Source: Montifringilla adamsi
Taxonomy: Eukaryota > Chordata > Aves > Passeriformes > Passeridae
Reading direction: 5' to 3'
DNA: 64,000 bases
NCBI GenBank assembly: GCA_017590115.1
Contig: JAGGNK010011003.1
Span: forward strand, 2,802,558 to 2,866,557
Shown here: positions 52,533 through 64,000 of the stretch, one piece after another
Layout: each line of letters begins with the position of its first letter
Numbering within the stretch: position 1 is the stretch's first letter
Position numbers and translations under genes: made by a program
The notes under the pieces: generated by a model
Databases searched by the model: none
Seen by the model: the letters and a program-made list of their open reading frames with translations, nothing else
Told to the model about the DNA's origin: nothing

Positions 52533-53860
52533 TGTCTGGGAGCACAGGCTCAGCTCAGTTGCTTGGGATGGAGCTGAACTTTATCATGTTACAAAGTTCT
52601 TATGGTTCACAGATAATGAAGTAGGAGCAGTTTGTCCTCTGAGAACTGACAAGTGGATGGTAAAGTCCTCTTATGCTGCATATATTCGATATGTTTCTTA
52701 AGACTTTTCTTGTCTTGGTATGTAAGCTGAAAACCTATAAAGATTCTGCAGAAACATGGAGGGATAGTAGTCACAGTTGGCCAGTTGTATGCTACCCAGA
52801 TGAACGTGTTTGGTAGCCAGCATTATTTAAAAAAAAAATTAAAAATTGATCTTTGCTTAAGAGTCACTTATAAAGCAGACAACAGACCAAGTAATGCAGT
52901 ACAGTTTTTGTAATAGCTATTTTCCAAAATTTCTTTTACACAGTAATTCTACTGAGAACAGACTGTCCTCTTTTACTAGGATATGTCTTATAACAAGGTA
53001 AATGTGAGATATGATACCCACTTCAAGACTTGGCAGGCATATTGGAAGTGCATTTTGAAAGATTAATCTATCTTACAAATTAATTTGATGCTAATAGACT
53101 TTTAAAGTGAGTTAGATTTTGTGAATTCAGTTGCTAGACACACTTGGCTCAATTTTGCAGTTTTTCCTAGAAGAGACTTGGACCAGCTATTGCTAAGCCT
53201 CTGCTGCTGCTCTTTTCCTGCTGGATCCTAGAAATGTGTGAATGTGTCCTGAGCAGCCACAGGGTTGCTATTAGGTAGGCAGTAACAACTATGTGCTCAC
53301 CTAGAGTCAGAAATTATGACTGTATTAAATACAGAAACACAGCACAAGCTGGTCTTGTGTTCTGGTTTCTGTTCAGTATTTTAGGGGAGGAGGAGGGGGG
53401 TATGAGGAAAAAACATGATTCCATTTATGAACAGTGTCAGTCCCATCTCTTGCTGCTTCAGATGCTGCTTCTTGCTGTTTTTCCTCACTGTGCCTCAGCC
53501 ATTCACTGAAGTTCACTGAGGTGCCACCTTAGCAGTTTCTTGTGCTCAGTTTGGTTACATTTATCCTCTCACAGATAAGCACAAGAGAAAGGGTGCTCAT
53601 TAACAGGGGTGCAGAAGATGAATGTGTTCCTCCTAACAGAAGTAAACAAGGTGTTTACAGTTTAAACTGCTGAATGAGATGTTTGAGCTATTTTAAGCTT
53701 ACTTTTTATTTGTTTTAGTACAAACTAAATGAAGGTGAAATACATGCTATAGAAATGCACTGATATTTCTGCATTGTGTACAGTATTGAATAAAAAATAA
53801 TTCACTTTGTATTTTGAATATTGTCATGTCTTGAGTTTAATAAAGTTATAAAATACTTAT
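52533..53860 (+). other. ERRFI1: ERRFI1 3' UTR
   Basis: About 1.3 kb of AT-rich non-coding sequence after the TAG stop, ending shortly after the AATAAA at 53839. It has scattered ATTTA pentamers, including TTATTTATG at about 53,858-53,866, close to the likely cleavage site. AU-rich elements of this kind fit the rapid turnover known for this immediate-early mRNA, though the cluster is not dense. Confidence 0.8.
53789..53844 (+). terminator. ERRFI1: Polyadenylation signals of ERRFI1
   Basis: Two AATAAA hexamers lie at 53789-53794 and 53839-53844. The second is followed within about 35 bases by a T/GT-rich stretch (TTTTGGTTTTTTG), as expected downstream of a cleavage site, so cleavage is likely near 53,860. 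A further AATAAA at 54093-54098 could serve a longer form. Confidence 0.8.
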
Positions 53861-56078
53861 TTATGATACATTTTGGTTTTTTGTTTTATTGAATAGTGCA
53901 TGCAATTGCATTTTAGTTCTACATTTACTGGAAAGTTCAAAGTTAGTAATGTTAAATGTGCAACAGATGTTGAATTCAGCTTGCATTTAATTCAAGATTT
54001 CTGCAGAAGTGTTCAATAAGTCACATTGCACACCATTAATTTTAATTCCACCCTACTAACTGGTAGCATGGTATCTATAGTTTTGTGCTGACAATAAAAC
54101 ATCCTGTAAGATTAAGTTATCTGGCCTAACATTATTAATGATTTTGGTTTTTTCTAGAGTCACCTATAGCACGTTAGCCACCAGTGTACAGAAAGGAAAG
54201 GGCAGTAGTGTTCCTGTCTTCAATTTCTCACCTGGTAAAAAACAGCATGATTCAGAGGGGAAAGAAATTGTGAATACTTATCACAAAGCAAGTGTATTTC
54301 ACCACAGTATGCAAGCCCTGGATGAGGTTACTGAAGATACAAAGCATCACATAACTTTGATCCTCTGGCTGTGTATGCAGGCAAACACTTGCCTTGATCT
54401 GGCAGTGTGGATGTTTCTGTCAGTGGGCTTATTTTAGAATAAAACAGGGTACCAGCCTTGGAATTGTACTGACATTGTGAAAAATGTCAGGTGCAGTTTT
54501 TCAGTAATGCCCAATCCCTTGGCTCTTACACCTTGGAGGGTTGCTGAGATTTATTTAGGAAGGTGCTCGAACACCTACTGCTGTGCCATAGCAGTAAGAG
54601 CCCATGCAGATGATAGGCTTCAAAACATAAACAAGTTACCTAATCCTGTGCAAGGCTTTCAACTCATATTCAGCCTACTGAAAGCTCTGCTTTCCCTCCA
54701 CCCCTGGATTTTCATAAGATGAAAAGGTCAAATCTATGCTTAAAAGTGCTTGTATTTAAGGGGAAGGCTGCAGCTCTAGGACCCCAAAATAATGTAAACT
54801 CTGAGTTCCACCACACTGCTGCAGCAAACAGATTGACCCTGCCAAGCTGCAGCTCTCCCTCACAGACTGTTAGAGCTGGCACAGACTCAGGAGTTGTCAT
54901 TCCAGTAGAACTCCCTCTAAACCCAAGTAACTGCCCTACAAATCCCTCCTGGCCTTTGCCTCTGGGTCCCACTCCATTCCCCATACTCCACATTTTTTCC
55001 TTAAACATATCTGGTATAAAATAGGGTATTTGTTACACTACCTCCAGCCCTGCATTCTAGCATGTATTTTCACTTCTGTTAGCAGTAGAGATGCCCTAAA
55101 AAACAGCTAATGTAGCAGCAGGTTTTTTACTTGAGCTGCTTCTGTGTACAAGCTATTATCATATTTATAGTGCTGAAAAACTTAAAACCATTATAAAACT
55201 TGTGCTTTTGAATGGTCTTACATAACCTTTTCTGAAATTCCTGAAACATTTAAGAAACATTTAACCTAACCTCCATGTGTTTTTCTCCTAGGGAAAAAAA
55301 ATTGCATACTGCTTTGCTGAGGTGGCCACACAGTCCTGAGTATTTAAAAAAAAAAAAAGTCACTATAGTGATGTTAACTTTCCTACTTTGAGCTGTGTCA
55401 GCTGAATTACAGCACAATTTTAAGAAGTTAACATTTCAGAAATCAAGCAAGGAACTGCTTGGCCATGAGCAAGACATTCAAACAGGTTACAGAGCTCACA
55501 TGCTTCTTGAGTACAAGGAAAGTAACTAACAGGCAAGGCTTACAGTGTAAAACGAACTTGACTGTTTTATCTTTAAAATTCTGTAGTAAAGAGGTCTCAC
55601 TGATGACTTGGTCCACAATTCAGTGGTTCTTTTTGTGAAGGGGTCACTGACAAAAGCAGGTGGAAGCCTTGCACGTATTCTTAGACACCAGATTCCTGTG
55701 CTTTGGGAATCAGGCTGCATGATCCAAAAACTATTTCGTTTTCCAAGTGAGTAATTAAGGCTGTAGAGCTGTGGGGGAAGCTTTGCAAGTTCTGGCCAGA
55801 AGACATTTCTCTGCTCATCCCCTGGCACATGATAAGACTTGTCAGGACACAACATGCTTTTGCAACAGCCTGATCACATGTTTGAATATTTAGAGTTTGG
55901 ACTTACTTGAGCAAGGCCTGACAGCTTGCCTCTGAGAGCTAGATTTGACTGGAATAATCACACTTCAAAGCAGTTACAACTTGATAAACTGAAGTTTGGA
56001 GGGTCCAGGAATTTGTGTTAAAGCAGGGAAAGAAGATGTGTGTGTGTGGAAGGGCAGTGCTGCTCACAGCCCCCAGAC
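53861..56078. other. Intergenic region downstream of ERRFI1
   Basis: No intact gene. A minus-strand stretch near 54,936-54,985 has glycines mostly every third residue (GPRGK, GQEGFVGQL), which weakly recalls a collagen helix but is too short and irregular to call. A minus-strand frame at 55526-55855 (109 codons) is unrecognised. Confidence 0.45.
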
Positions 56079-56201
56079 TGCAGAAGCAGGTTGCCCACAC
56101 TGCTCCCCTGCCCTCAGCACTCTCCTTGCCTCAGGAGCCCTGTTGTGACCACCCAGCCACGCCAGGGAGGACTCCTTGGTGGCAGGAGGAAGCAGCTGTG
56201 C
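56079..56201 (-). pseudogene. Possible vWA-domain fragment (weak)
   Basis: The minus-strand reading contains TKESSLAWLGGHNRAPEARR followed by VLRAG. This resembles the segment of vWA domains running from the 'K-E-x-x-L-x-A-I' helix into the GG-x-T-x-x-x-A-L helix. The frame continues upstream to a hydrophobic run that could be a signal peptide (FCCQLLLIVLLLVLAMVLSL, near 56,337-56,396), though a signal peptide directly joined to this part of a vWA fold makes little sense. It stops at 56,064. Taken alone this would not be reported. It is listed because three similar pieces lie on the same strand within 4 kb. Confidence 0.2.
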
Positions 56202-58123
56202 CGGGGCAAAGGGGGTGTACCACAATGCTGGATCCAGCACAGCCCTACGGTGAGCCCAGGATCGTTGGGATGTGTCTGGCAGCAAGGCTGGTGAGAATGG
56301 GAGGAGGGTGCTGGGTGCCCTCTCCCCCAGGCTCAAAACCATGGCCAGCACAAGCAAAAGCACAATGAGTAACAACTGACAGCAAAAGGCATCTGTCATA
56401 TTCACCCTGTTTGCAGAACACCCTTTACTTGGTGAGTTTGACTGGCAAATCAACCCAGAGGAGCTGAGTCTGGCTGGTACCTAAAGGAAAGGATGTTTGC
56501 CTCACTTTTTCCTGAAAAGAAGAGGCAGTGCTAGTACTAGGTGACTTGAAAAACCCATTAGCTAAACTTCACCATATTAACTTGCTGTTAAACAGATAAA
56601 GTCAGTAAATAACACAGAGCTGTAGCTGATCATCAGCTTCTTTTGCATCACAAGAGATAAACCAGAAAGTAAACCTGATTCGGAAGTATGCTGATTGACG
56701 ACATCATTAAAATCTGCAGTCATTTAAATGCACTGATTGTTGTTGCTGTCATTAAGAGTTTTCCATTCACTCCCAGACTGCAGCAGGCACAATTACTACC
56801 ATCCTGAAACTGCAGAGGAGCACCCAGCAACATCACATGTGCTCCTGCTGCAGCCTTGGTTTTGTTTTTAAACAGTCTGAGTGAAGTGTTAAGTTTGACA
56901 TGAATAAAGAAAGCATTCTTCTAGTCCAGGACAAAGACACCAATTTTGCAAGGGCAGTTACTACAGCAGAGTAGTTGCTGATGGTGTTCAAACCAAGTCT
57001 TGTCAAGAATTCAGGGTTAAGATGATGGCCAGATCAGTCATGGTGGAATTCCCAGCCTTCAAACTCATGATTACAGACTGTGGCCCTTATAAACACTTTT
57101 AATATTACAAGCTGTATGTTAAATACATACTCAGTGGATTATGTCAAGAAGGAAATTGGAGATGAAGGTAAACCCTCATTTTATCTGCTTGTAGGCACTC
57201 TGCAGTTAGGTAACCTATTGATTTTCTTTGGGTGTACTCAATGTTCCTAGGGTAAACTTTTGTTTGTAAAGTAGGCTAATCTTACCATTTCCTGTCAGCT
57301 TGCTTTTCAGAACAGTTTGTATTCATTTAAAACTGAAAACATACAGCAAATGTTCTGTTTCACACAGCTTCCTGGCACTGAAAATCTAGCACACAACGTT
57401 TAATTATACTTATTAATATTCGTTAAATAGCACTGCAGAAATTTCTGGCTGCTGAGTTTGTGATTAGCATTTGTAAACTGAAAGAGGTGTTACCCCCACC
57501 CATCCTGCATCGTAATTCAGGCCTTGCATAATCCCCACCCAAATGCCTATTTTCATCCACAGAGCTCATTATTTTGTCTGAATCATACATGGAAGCCACA
57601 CCCGTGATTGCTCATATACTGTTGCTATATTATTTATATATTGGTGTGCACCTTGATCCCAGTTGTGGTTAATTTTGGAAAAGGTGTTAGGTATTCCAAA
57701 TTTTAAGTGGCATGCCACTGAAACATGGGAACCATGACTGCTATTCATTTCCTTACAAAGTGATTCAGAGGAAGAGATGCTTTTTTCTGAAGATTAAAAC
57801 TGCCATCCACACATTATTAACATGTGAAAGGCACAAAGTTAGAAAAGTGCAAATACACTGCCATGAAACACCAGAAGGAAAACCATGCCAGATAATCCCA
57901 CCATACCCACCCTGAATCTGCTTAAGGATGCTAATTACTAATCACATTGAGCTCTCGTAACATACTAAGAGGCACTCCATGCACCAGGTCTCTGGATCAA
58001 GCATGGGGTCATCAGACCTGACACAGAATAGCTTCCCCTGCCCACCACCGACCCAGGTGACCAAGAGACACATTCCTGTTACCTATAATATTTATTTTAC
58101 CTTTCTTAATGTGTTTATTCTTT

Positions 58124-58268
58124 TCACAACCACTTCAAGGACAGGGTCAGCACTACTGGCTGCTCTGTGGAAGACAACTGGAACACACAACCAATCCTGT
58201 AAACTTTGCAGTGGTGAGGTGTCAGGCTCTCCAGGAACTCATCAGCTTCAAGGAAGTTCGCAAAAGGA
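58124..58268 (-). pseudogene. Possible vWA-domain N-terminal half, frameshifted
   Basis: One minus-strand frame reads ANFLEADEFLESL, then KVYRIGCVFQLSSTEQP, then LTLSLK, and stops at 58124-58126. vWA domains have the same order: NF-x-x-x-x-x-FL-x-x-L, then V-R-x-G-x-V-Q-x-S, then F-x-L. A second frame over the same DNA continues as VLEVVVKRINTLRK up to a plausible donor (AAG|GTAAAA, exon end 58101), matching the next vWA helix. The two halves are therefore out of frame with each other, which points to a pseudogene if the match is real. No intact MIDAS DxSxS is present, only a DSTW-like remnant upstream in another frame. Confidence 0.25.
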
Positions 58269-59591
58269 CCACATCAGCTCATGCCACGTTGAGTCCAGCT
58301 GCTCCATGGCAAGGTGCCACCAAGGGAGACACCAGTGAATAGCAAGTGGCCTCTGACAGGTTACTCTGGCAGGATAGCCTTGCAATGCCTGAATTGGCAT
58401 CTACTGGCTGTTAAGCAAGGTCCAGAGGAAAGAACCATATGAGGCTGCACTTGGTGATTTCACTGGCCCCACTTCATGTTGAGAAGTTATTCAAGAAAAG
58501 TTTTCCTGCACCTCAGTTGCACACCCCAGCACTTAGAGCTTCAGCAACTGGAATTGGGACTGGGCTGCTGTGATGCAGAATCTACACAGCACCAGCACAG
58601 CAACAGGCACGTGGCAGTGCAGAGGCCACCAGTAACACAGGGCAGAGGTGAGATTACACACCCTGACACATTCTGTTGCTCATGGGATTCAATTGCTAGT
58701 GGGAGGAAGCGTTGTCTTTTCAGAGTAACTTCTCATCATGGTGAAAAAACCAATGAATGAAAGTGACTGCTTCATTAGAAGCCACAGGGACAGACAGCCC
58801 CACCTGAGACACCTTTAAAAATGGATGCCAGCAAGGTGAGTATCAGTAAGCTCCTCTTTACACAGAGGCTGAGGGAGAACTGTCATGAGGCTCTGATGAA
58901 GAAGGGCTTGCCTGAAGGAAGGATGAACTGGTTAGTTCCTGAATTCAAGTTACATGGTTTAGTGCTATTGTTTTGTTAAAGGCTAACAGGCTAAACATAC
59001 ATATTGTGAAAGGTGAGGTGACCATGTGAGGACATTTTCTTCTAGTCAATCATATCATGGCCAGTGCTGGATGCAGTACACAGCTGGGAAAAGCCAAGGA
59101 CCATATCACTCCACAGGGAATATTTCCAGTGGAGAAGCAGCCCTCTGCAGTAAGACAGAGACAGCAGGCACGGCCAGCAGTCCAAGGTGAGCTGGAGGTG
59201 ACATAGCAGAGTGCACAGGAGAGCTCCAGACTGCTCAGCCTCTCAGCTGCTGACACCTCACAGGCCATTGCAGGGTGCTCTGGACATGCTGCCTCTCGCA
59301 GGCCACACTTCTGCTGTCATCTGAGCTTAATTGGACCAACTTGATCAAAAGCAGTCTCCACGATAAGACAGGATGCTATTGCATGCCCTGGAGCAGCACG
59401 ATGAGTAAGGCAGCTGTTTTACAAGCACTTCAGTTCACAATTTAACACCTGAGCTTCATGCTGGGCCAGGCAGTCTCCTGCAGGGAGCAGCCAGTGCAGC
59501 ACAGCTGCAGAACCCTGACTTTCTCCAGCAGCACAAGAGGCAGGCAGGCTCCCTGGCTGCAGCCCTGGAGGATTCCATGAGACTGAACATT

Positions 59592-59801
59592 CCCCTGAGA
59601 GGCTCTGTGCAAAGTGACCCACAAGTGGCCAAGACCCAAAGCTAGAGAGGCCAAAGCCTCCAACTCTTCTTCATGACCTATGGAAATGCCTGTGGGCAGC
59701 AAGAGCAGGGCAGGGGAGGCTTCATCTGCTCTCCTCATTATGGGTGATTGGGACAAAACCATCACTGGGCACCAGCCAGGGAATGTCACCCTAAGTGCCC
59801 T
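59592..59801 (-). pseudogene. Possible vWA-domain C-terminal half, decayed
   Basis: The minus-strand reading holds PVMVLSQSPIMRRADEASPA, then GISIGHEEELEALAS, then HLWVTLHRAS. The order matches the second half of a vWA domain: beta strand, then aspartate loop, helix, G-I-x-x-x-G-I-G, E-E-E-L-x-x-I-A-S, and a last V-x-x-F-like strand. The expected T-D-G of the metal site is replaced (SQSP), so metal binding would be lost. The frame stays open for about 160 codons around this piece, but nothing before it is recognisable. Confidence 0.3.
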
Positions 59802-60052
59802 TCCTTTCTTTTCAAAATGATTATTAAAGTTGTTAATGCTCTGTAGTTTTCCAAAGATGAGGGAGGAAAAAAAAATTTGCTGCAGGGGATTTATTTGAAA
59901 GTTGCCAGCAAAGCTCTGTGAGCCCATCCAGGAGCTTAGAGCTTCATTATTTCTAATTTCCTAGTACAAGCATTCATTTACTGTCTACATGATTGAAAGG
60001 AAGGTAAAGTACTCCTTTGCAAAACACCATGGAAGAACAACTGAGTAGTATA

Positions 60053-60364
60053 TCACATGTAGTCACGAGAAAAGTCAGCACAGATAAATGCATCATCTGT
60101 TGCTAGTTCTCTCAGAGACTGCAATTTCCCACCCAAGGGCAGATTTCCTGTGAAAAATGCAAACGATGTGCTGTGCCCATCAGTGATCAGACTCATCACC
60201 ACCCGAGGCAGCAGCTTACTTCCTCCCTGTGTGCCAGTCACTGCCATGCCTAGCTGGTGACTCCAGTGTGAGAGTGCTTTTTCCACATCATATACAAAAT
60301 AATACAGGAGAAGGTCTGGGTCTGAGACTAGAGCTGCATGTACGTGGGAGTAGTAGTGTGTTTT
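60053..60364 (-). pseudogene. vWA-domain-like open stretch of 103 codons (fragment or exon)
   Basis: This is the best of the minus-strand vWA-like pieces. From an in-frame TAA at 60365-60367 the frame is open to TGA at 60053-60055. It reads YDVEKALSHW, then GSKLLPRVVMSLITDGHSTS, then FAFFTGNLPLGG, then LQSLRELATDDAFICADFS. This follows vWA order: the helix before strand 4, the P-x-V-x-x-x-ITDG-x-S strand with the MIDAS aspartate, the G-x-G loop, L-x-x-IA-x-D, and the final strand. About 12 residues expected after the ITDGHS motif are missing. A possible acceptor (TCTCAG, exon from 60321) lies upstream; no good donor is seen at the end. It could be an exon of a lineage-specific multi-vWA (collagen VI-, matrilin- or AMACO-like) gene, or a relic of one. 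No such gene is known to me between ERRFI1 and PARK7. Confidence 0.4.
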
Positions 60365-60367
60365 TTA

Positions 60368-63300
60368 GGAGAACTCATTAAAACCTGAAAGTATTTCAAT
60401 GCACAGAAGTAGGCTGCTCCCAGACTTGGCACTACTTAGAGTAGAATGTGTGCAACTTTAAAAAGTGGTTCTGAAATGACATAGAGACCATTCTGACAGC
60501 ATAACTCAATGGAACTTAACAGCATAGAGAAACCAAACACCTGGCTTAGAGAAGAGCTGTACCTGTAAGAACCTCAACACAAAGATGCCTCCTCATAGTA
60601 CAGAAATTCTGAAAATCCTAAATTCTAGCAGCAAAAGCCCTGAACAGAGCCTTTAAGAACCAAAGTAATTCCAACTAAACTACAGTGCAGAAATTATCCT
60701 TGTTGCCAGGTTTAGAGCCAGAAGATGATGCTATATTGCCCAGCACCAAACCCCATATTTTCCATGAGTAAATACAGTGGGACTGGCTTTCAGGAAGCAA
60801 CAGCAGCAGAACTGCAGGCAAGTTCTGTTTGTGGCTCAGAGGTGCTCCCACTGTAAGCTGTAAAAATAATTACACCATCAATATTCAGAAATCAGAAGGA
60901 TTTGCACAGAAATGTCCCCAGTTCTGCTGGGAAACTTCCATCAGCTGTGGAAGGCTTTAGTGTTATGAATGTTACACAAGTCTCACTAGACCCAACTCTG
61001 CTCTTTAGAATGTGAGTGCTTGCATGAGATCCTCAGACAACTTCTCTTCTTCCTCCCTCTACCATTCGTGGAATGACCTTGAATTAAAGTGTAAGAGTAC
61101 AGAAGTATCTACATGACTTGGAGGGCCATAAACCCTGTGTAGGGAGGAATTATTTAGGGTTGTACAAAGGGTATAATTAGAAGCTGTTGAATGAAGTGAA
61201 GTAAAGCAAACGAACAAGCCCAAGTGTAAAAGCTTCCTCTCAATCTGTGATGCCTTCTAGCACACAGAACAATCTTGTAGAGAGCAGAAAGGCTCCTAGA
61301 GCTGCTACAGAGACTGAGTGTGACACAGAGCACTGCAACCCCTGACTGCTGCACCACCCAGAGTAGCCTCAGTAACCCCTCATCAGCATGGAAGAGTTGT
61401 GTTACCTAAATCACAGGATCCTGGTTTTCCCAAGGCTGGACTCAGTTCTGGAGCCTATCACGTGTGTTAGCACTGCTTCCCAAAGCATGGCTACAAAAAT
61501 ACAAGCCAGAAATGCTGCCTAGTCCCTTAAATAATAATGTACTGTGGGTGCACTCAGGATACAGAGACCTGGGCTCAATTCCCTCCCAACTGGGCTGTGT
61601 GGCTGGGCCTGCTCTGCACACAGAGCTCTGCCAAGTGTCCACAGATGCTCCTGGAAGACAAGGGTGAGGTCTGCCCTGTGATGCCTTCCACACAGAACAC
61701 ATGCTGAGTGAAGGAGCTGGGCCACTGTCTGAGGCAGCACCACTGCAGGGATTCCCACAAACTGCTCCTTGCTCCTGCCCTTCCCTGGATGCTTCTCAAG
61801 TGGCAGGAAGAAGGCCAGATAAATTGTGTCAGCAAGGACAGCCTGTCCTTTTTGCTGTTCTTCCCAGAAAGCTTTTGATTTCCTGCCAAGTGATGATGCT
61901 GCAAGAACTGTAGAATATCCATGGAAGCTCAGAGCAGGGAGTGTTGTCAGAGCTGGGCTGTCAGCTGTCAAACCAGAGCAGCAGAGAGGCACATCTGCTC
62001 CCATTTTATATATTTTTCCTTTCTTTCCATACCACATGCAAGACCACGTTCTAAACATGCTGAAAGATTATCTATAATTTTTGGGCAACAATTAATTAAT
62101 TCACTCAGTGTTTTGTTGCTTCTTTTTCAAGCTTCTAATGTTGCATTCCATGCCCTAATAAAATGCAGTCTCCATATAACAGCAACACATCCTCTCTTCT
62201 GAAGGCAGAGTATGAGAACATGAATGACAGCATGGATGCAGTGCCAGGGATTATTTCTGTAGTTGACACCTTCCTACTTCTCTGTCACACACTTCTCTTT
62301 CCAACCCTTTCAGGGTCATCCAGGCTGCTGGAAGACAGGTACTTTTTATCATTTTGGGATCACTGCTTAGGTTTGCATCATGATGTATCTTTTTGTTGAA
62401 AGAACAAACCAAACAATTAGACTAAGTAACCATTTTTTGCTCTGACAGTCACTGTGGGCTTCATACCAAATGGTAAGCATATACATAAATGGCCATATTC
62501 CCTTGTGTGCTTTTACAGCTTTAAGTACTAATGTGCAGGCTGATTTGTATCCATTATGGTTCTGTTTGTCTCCACCCATTCTAAAAGTAAAACCTTTGTC
62601 TCTCTACAAAAGCATCCCTTCTCTGTTGCTGAGAGGGACATATTCCTGAGATAGGATTTGCTCCTGCTCACAGTACAGCGCTGTGCACCTCACCTTCCCC
62701 TTTTGGAAAGAAACTTGCAAAGAACTGCAACAAAACCAGACTGTTCACTCTCCACATTTCTTCTGCTTCTTCTTCAGTTAGAAGCTCGTCAGTCTGAATG
62801 AAAATATTTCCCATCACTGCAAGTATTCACTGATGGCTCCAGCATCTATGCCCTCCTTGTGCATTCCTGCTCCTAAGCCATATAATACTTCTCAATTCCC
62901 TAAGAGAACTCATTCTCAATGAAGCATTCAAGCCCACAGAACAACCAGAATCAAGAGAAAAAAACTCACATTATTCTTGAGAGATGATCCGAGGCATAGA
63001 GCAGATGCCAACTGGCAGCCTTCTCATCAGGAAAACACCCAACCCCCAAACCCTCCAGCTGCCAGGGAACAAAATGCTAAATGTTAGAGAAGAGAGGATG
63101 CATTCCCTTCAGCTTCAGCTGAGCTCAGTGGCAGCAGATACCCAATTACCACAGGTTCTAACACCAAAGCTTGCAAATAATGAAAAGGCAAAAAGTTTCA
63201 AGTGTACGTGAAACAATGAGCAGAAAAGTACCTCAGCTCATCTTTCAGCAGCAGGTAAAAGAAGATTTTATGAAAAGAGATACTGAAATGTCCAAAAAAA

Positions 63301-64000
63301 AAAGCATTTTGCTAACTGGAAGGCAACATTTTTTTCCCTAAAACCAGCAAATTCCTTCGTAACACTTAGCCTAAGAGGAAAATTAGCTAATCTTAGCTCA
63401 TACACTTACTTACCCTAACTGAAAGACCAAGTTAATGACACATAAAGAGAACCCAAGTAAATTCATGTTTGCTGGACATCTGCAATGTAAAAGGTTGAGA
63501 ACAGGGTCAGCTGTATGAAGGTAACTGTGATGCAAGCAGCACTACAATATTTTATTTACCAAGTCTTTTGCTGAACACAGTGGAAGAATCTGCAAGTTAA
63601 GCAGATACATCCATGGGCTCTAGGCTCATTTTTCTGAGTGTTTTTCCTATTACCATTTTAATGGGAGTGGGAAAGCCCAAATATACACACTGAAAACCTC
63701 ATTTCTCTAAGTTGAACTCCCTCAGCCTTGGAGAAAAAAAAATTATAATCAAATTTATGGCCACTTTGCTAATGCTTTGTATTCAAATATTTCTGCAAGA
63801 CTAAAAACAATGCAAGCATGGAAATATTTTCCTTCTAATGTTACAAAGCAGTGCTGCCACCCAGGAATGCAGAGCTTTTCCTGTATTCTCAATCATGCCC
63901 ATTTACAAACCAAGTAATTATTCCAGATTCTAGGACAAAGACTCTTTCCATCATTTGGTTTACATTTGCATGGCAATACCAGTTAGATGTGCAGATTTAC
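60368..64000. other. Intergenic region at the right edge, no intact gene
   Basis: PARK7 is the expected next gene in many vertebrates, facing ERRFI1, but I found none of its exons here on either strand. A minus-strand frame of 179 codons (61519-62058) is unrecognised; a part near 61,600-61,830 could be read as a further, very weak vWA-like remnant. No RNA genes or clear interspersed repeats were identified. Confidence 0.45.

Larger units (their letters stand above)
44256..53860 (+). other. ERRFI1: ERRFI1 transcription unit (four exons)
   Basis: The gene has one inferred non-coding exon and three coding exons on the + strand. The coding junctions are fixed by GT/AG sites and unbroken reading: donor 50591, acceptor ending 50716, donor 50794, acceptor ending 51336. 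The transcript start (about 44,256) is inferred from a TATA-like element in the CpG island, and the end from an AATAAA at 53839. The first intron takes up most of the length, while intron 2 is only 126 bp and intron 3 is 543 bp. Non-coding exon 1, a short N-terminal exon, a 77-nt exon and a large last exon carrying most of the protein is the arrangement known for vertebrate ERRFI1. The coding exons are near certain; the 5' and 3' ends are estimates. Confidence 0.85.

Noticed and set aside
54936..54985. Collagen-like glycine spacing on the minus strand
   Set aside because: Only about seven triplets and with two breaks in register; it is too little to call and is mentioned only as context for the vWA hypothesis.
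56337..56399. Signal-peptide-like hydrophobic run after an ATG on the minus strand
   Set aside because: The sequence after it does not lead into a recognisable domain start; one hydrophobic run is expected by chance.
61519..62058. 179-codon minus-strand frame possibly continuing the vWA array
   Set aside because: The resemblance to a vWA strand is vague and lacks the key residues, so it is not counted as support.
54712..64000. Search for PARK7 exons on the minus strand
   Set aside because: PARK7 is expected in this direction, but none of its conserved segments was recognised. It probably lies beyond the window.

Overview
The window looks like bird nuclear DNA. It carries CR1-type LINE fragments of two ages, is AT-rich with one strong CpG island, and contains one multi-exon vertebrate gene whose spliced protein is clearly ERRFI1 (Mig-6/RALT), an EGFR-family feedback inhibitor. 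By synteny known from other vertebrates (SLC45A1 - ERRFI1 - PARK7), this is probably the segment orthologous to human 1p36 / chicken chromosome 21. That placement is inference; neither neighbour is seen here.

Layout. Bases 1 to about 43,300 are a gene desert upstream of ERRFI1. I find no supportable coding gene there. The desert holds CR1 fragments (about 5230-5380, 7752-8530, 30865-31062, 33620-34213), a 56/61-bp minisatellite nested inside one of them (8028-8429), a small CpG-rich block beside it with two perfect AP-1 sites (8531-8890), a 59-nt poly-T tract (12397-12455), and a 70-bp inverted repeat pair 1.3 kb apart (18692-18761 and 20087-20156). From about 43,340 to 44,620 lies the CpG-island promoter of ERRFI1, with ETS, near-CArG, CRE-half and Sp1 sites, followed by a non-coding first exon.

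ERRFI1 is on the + strand: non-coding exon 1 (about 44,256-44,616), a first intron of about 5.8 kb, coding exons 50469-50590, 50717-50793 and 51337-52532, and a 3' UTR ending near 53,860. The exons join in frame to 464 residues, against 462 in human.

Downstream (54-64 kb) I find no intact gene. The minus strand holds several short pieces that read like von Willebrand factor A (vWA) domains. The best is a 103-codon open stretch at 60053-60364 with a MIDAS-like ITDGHS motif. Weaker pieces lie at 59592-59801, 58124-58268 and 56079-56201. They are frameshifted or stop-terminated, so I read them as a possible decayed, or unusually spliced, multi-vWA gene between ERRFI1 and the expected PARK7. This is the most interesting unexplained signal, but it rests on reading by eye.
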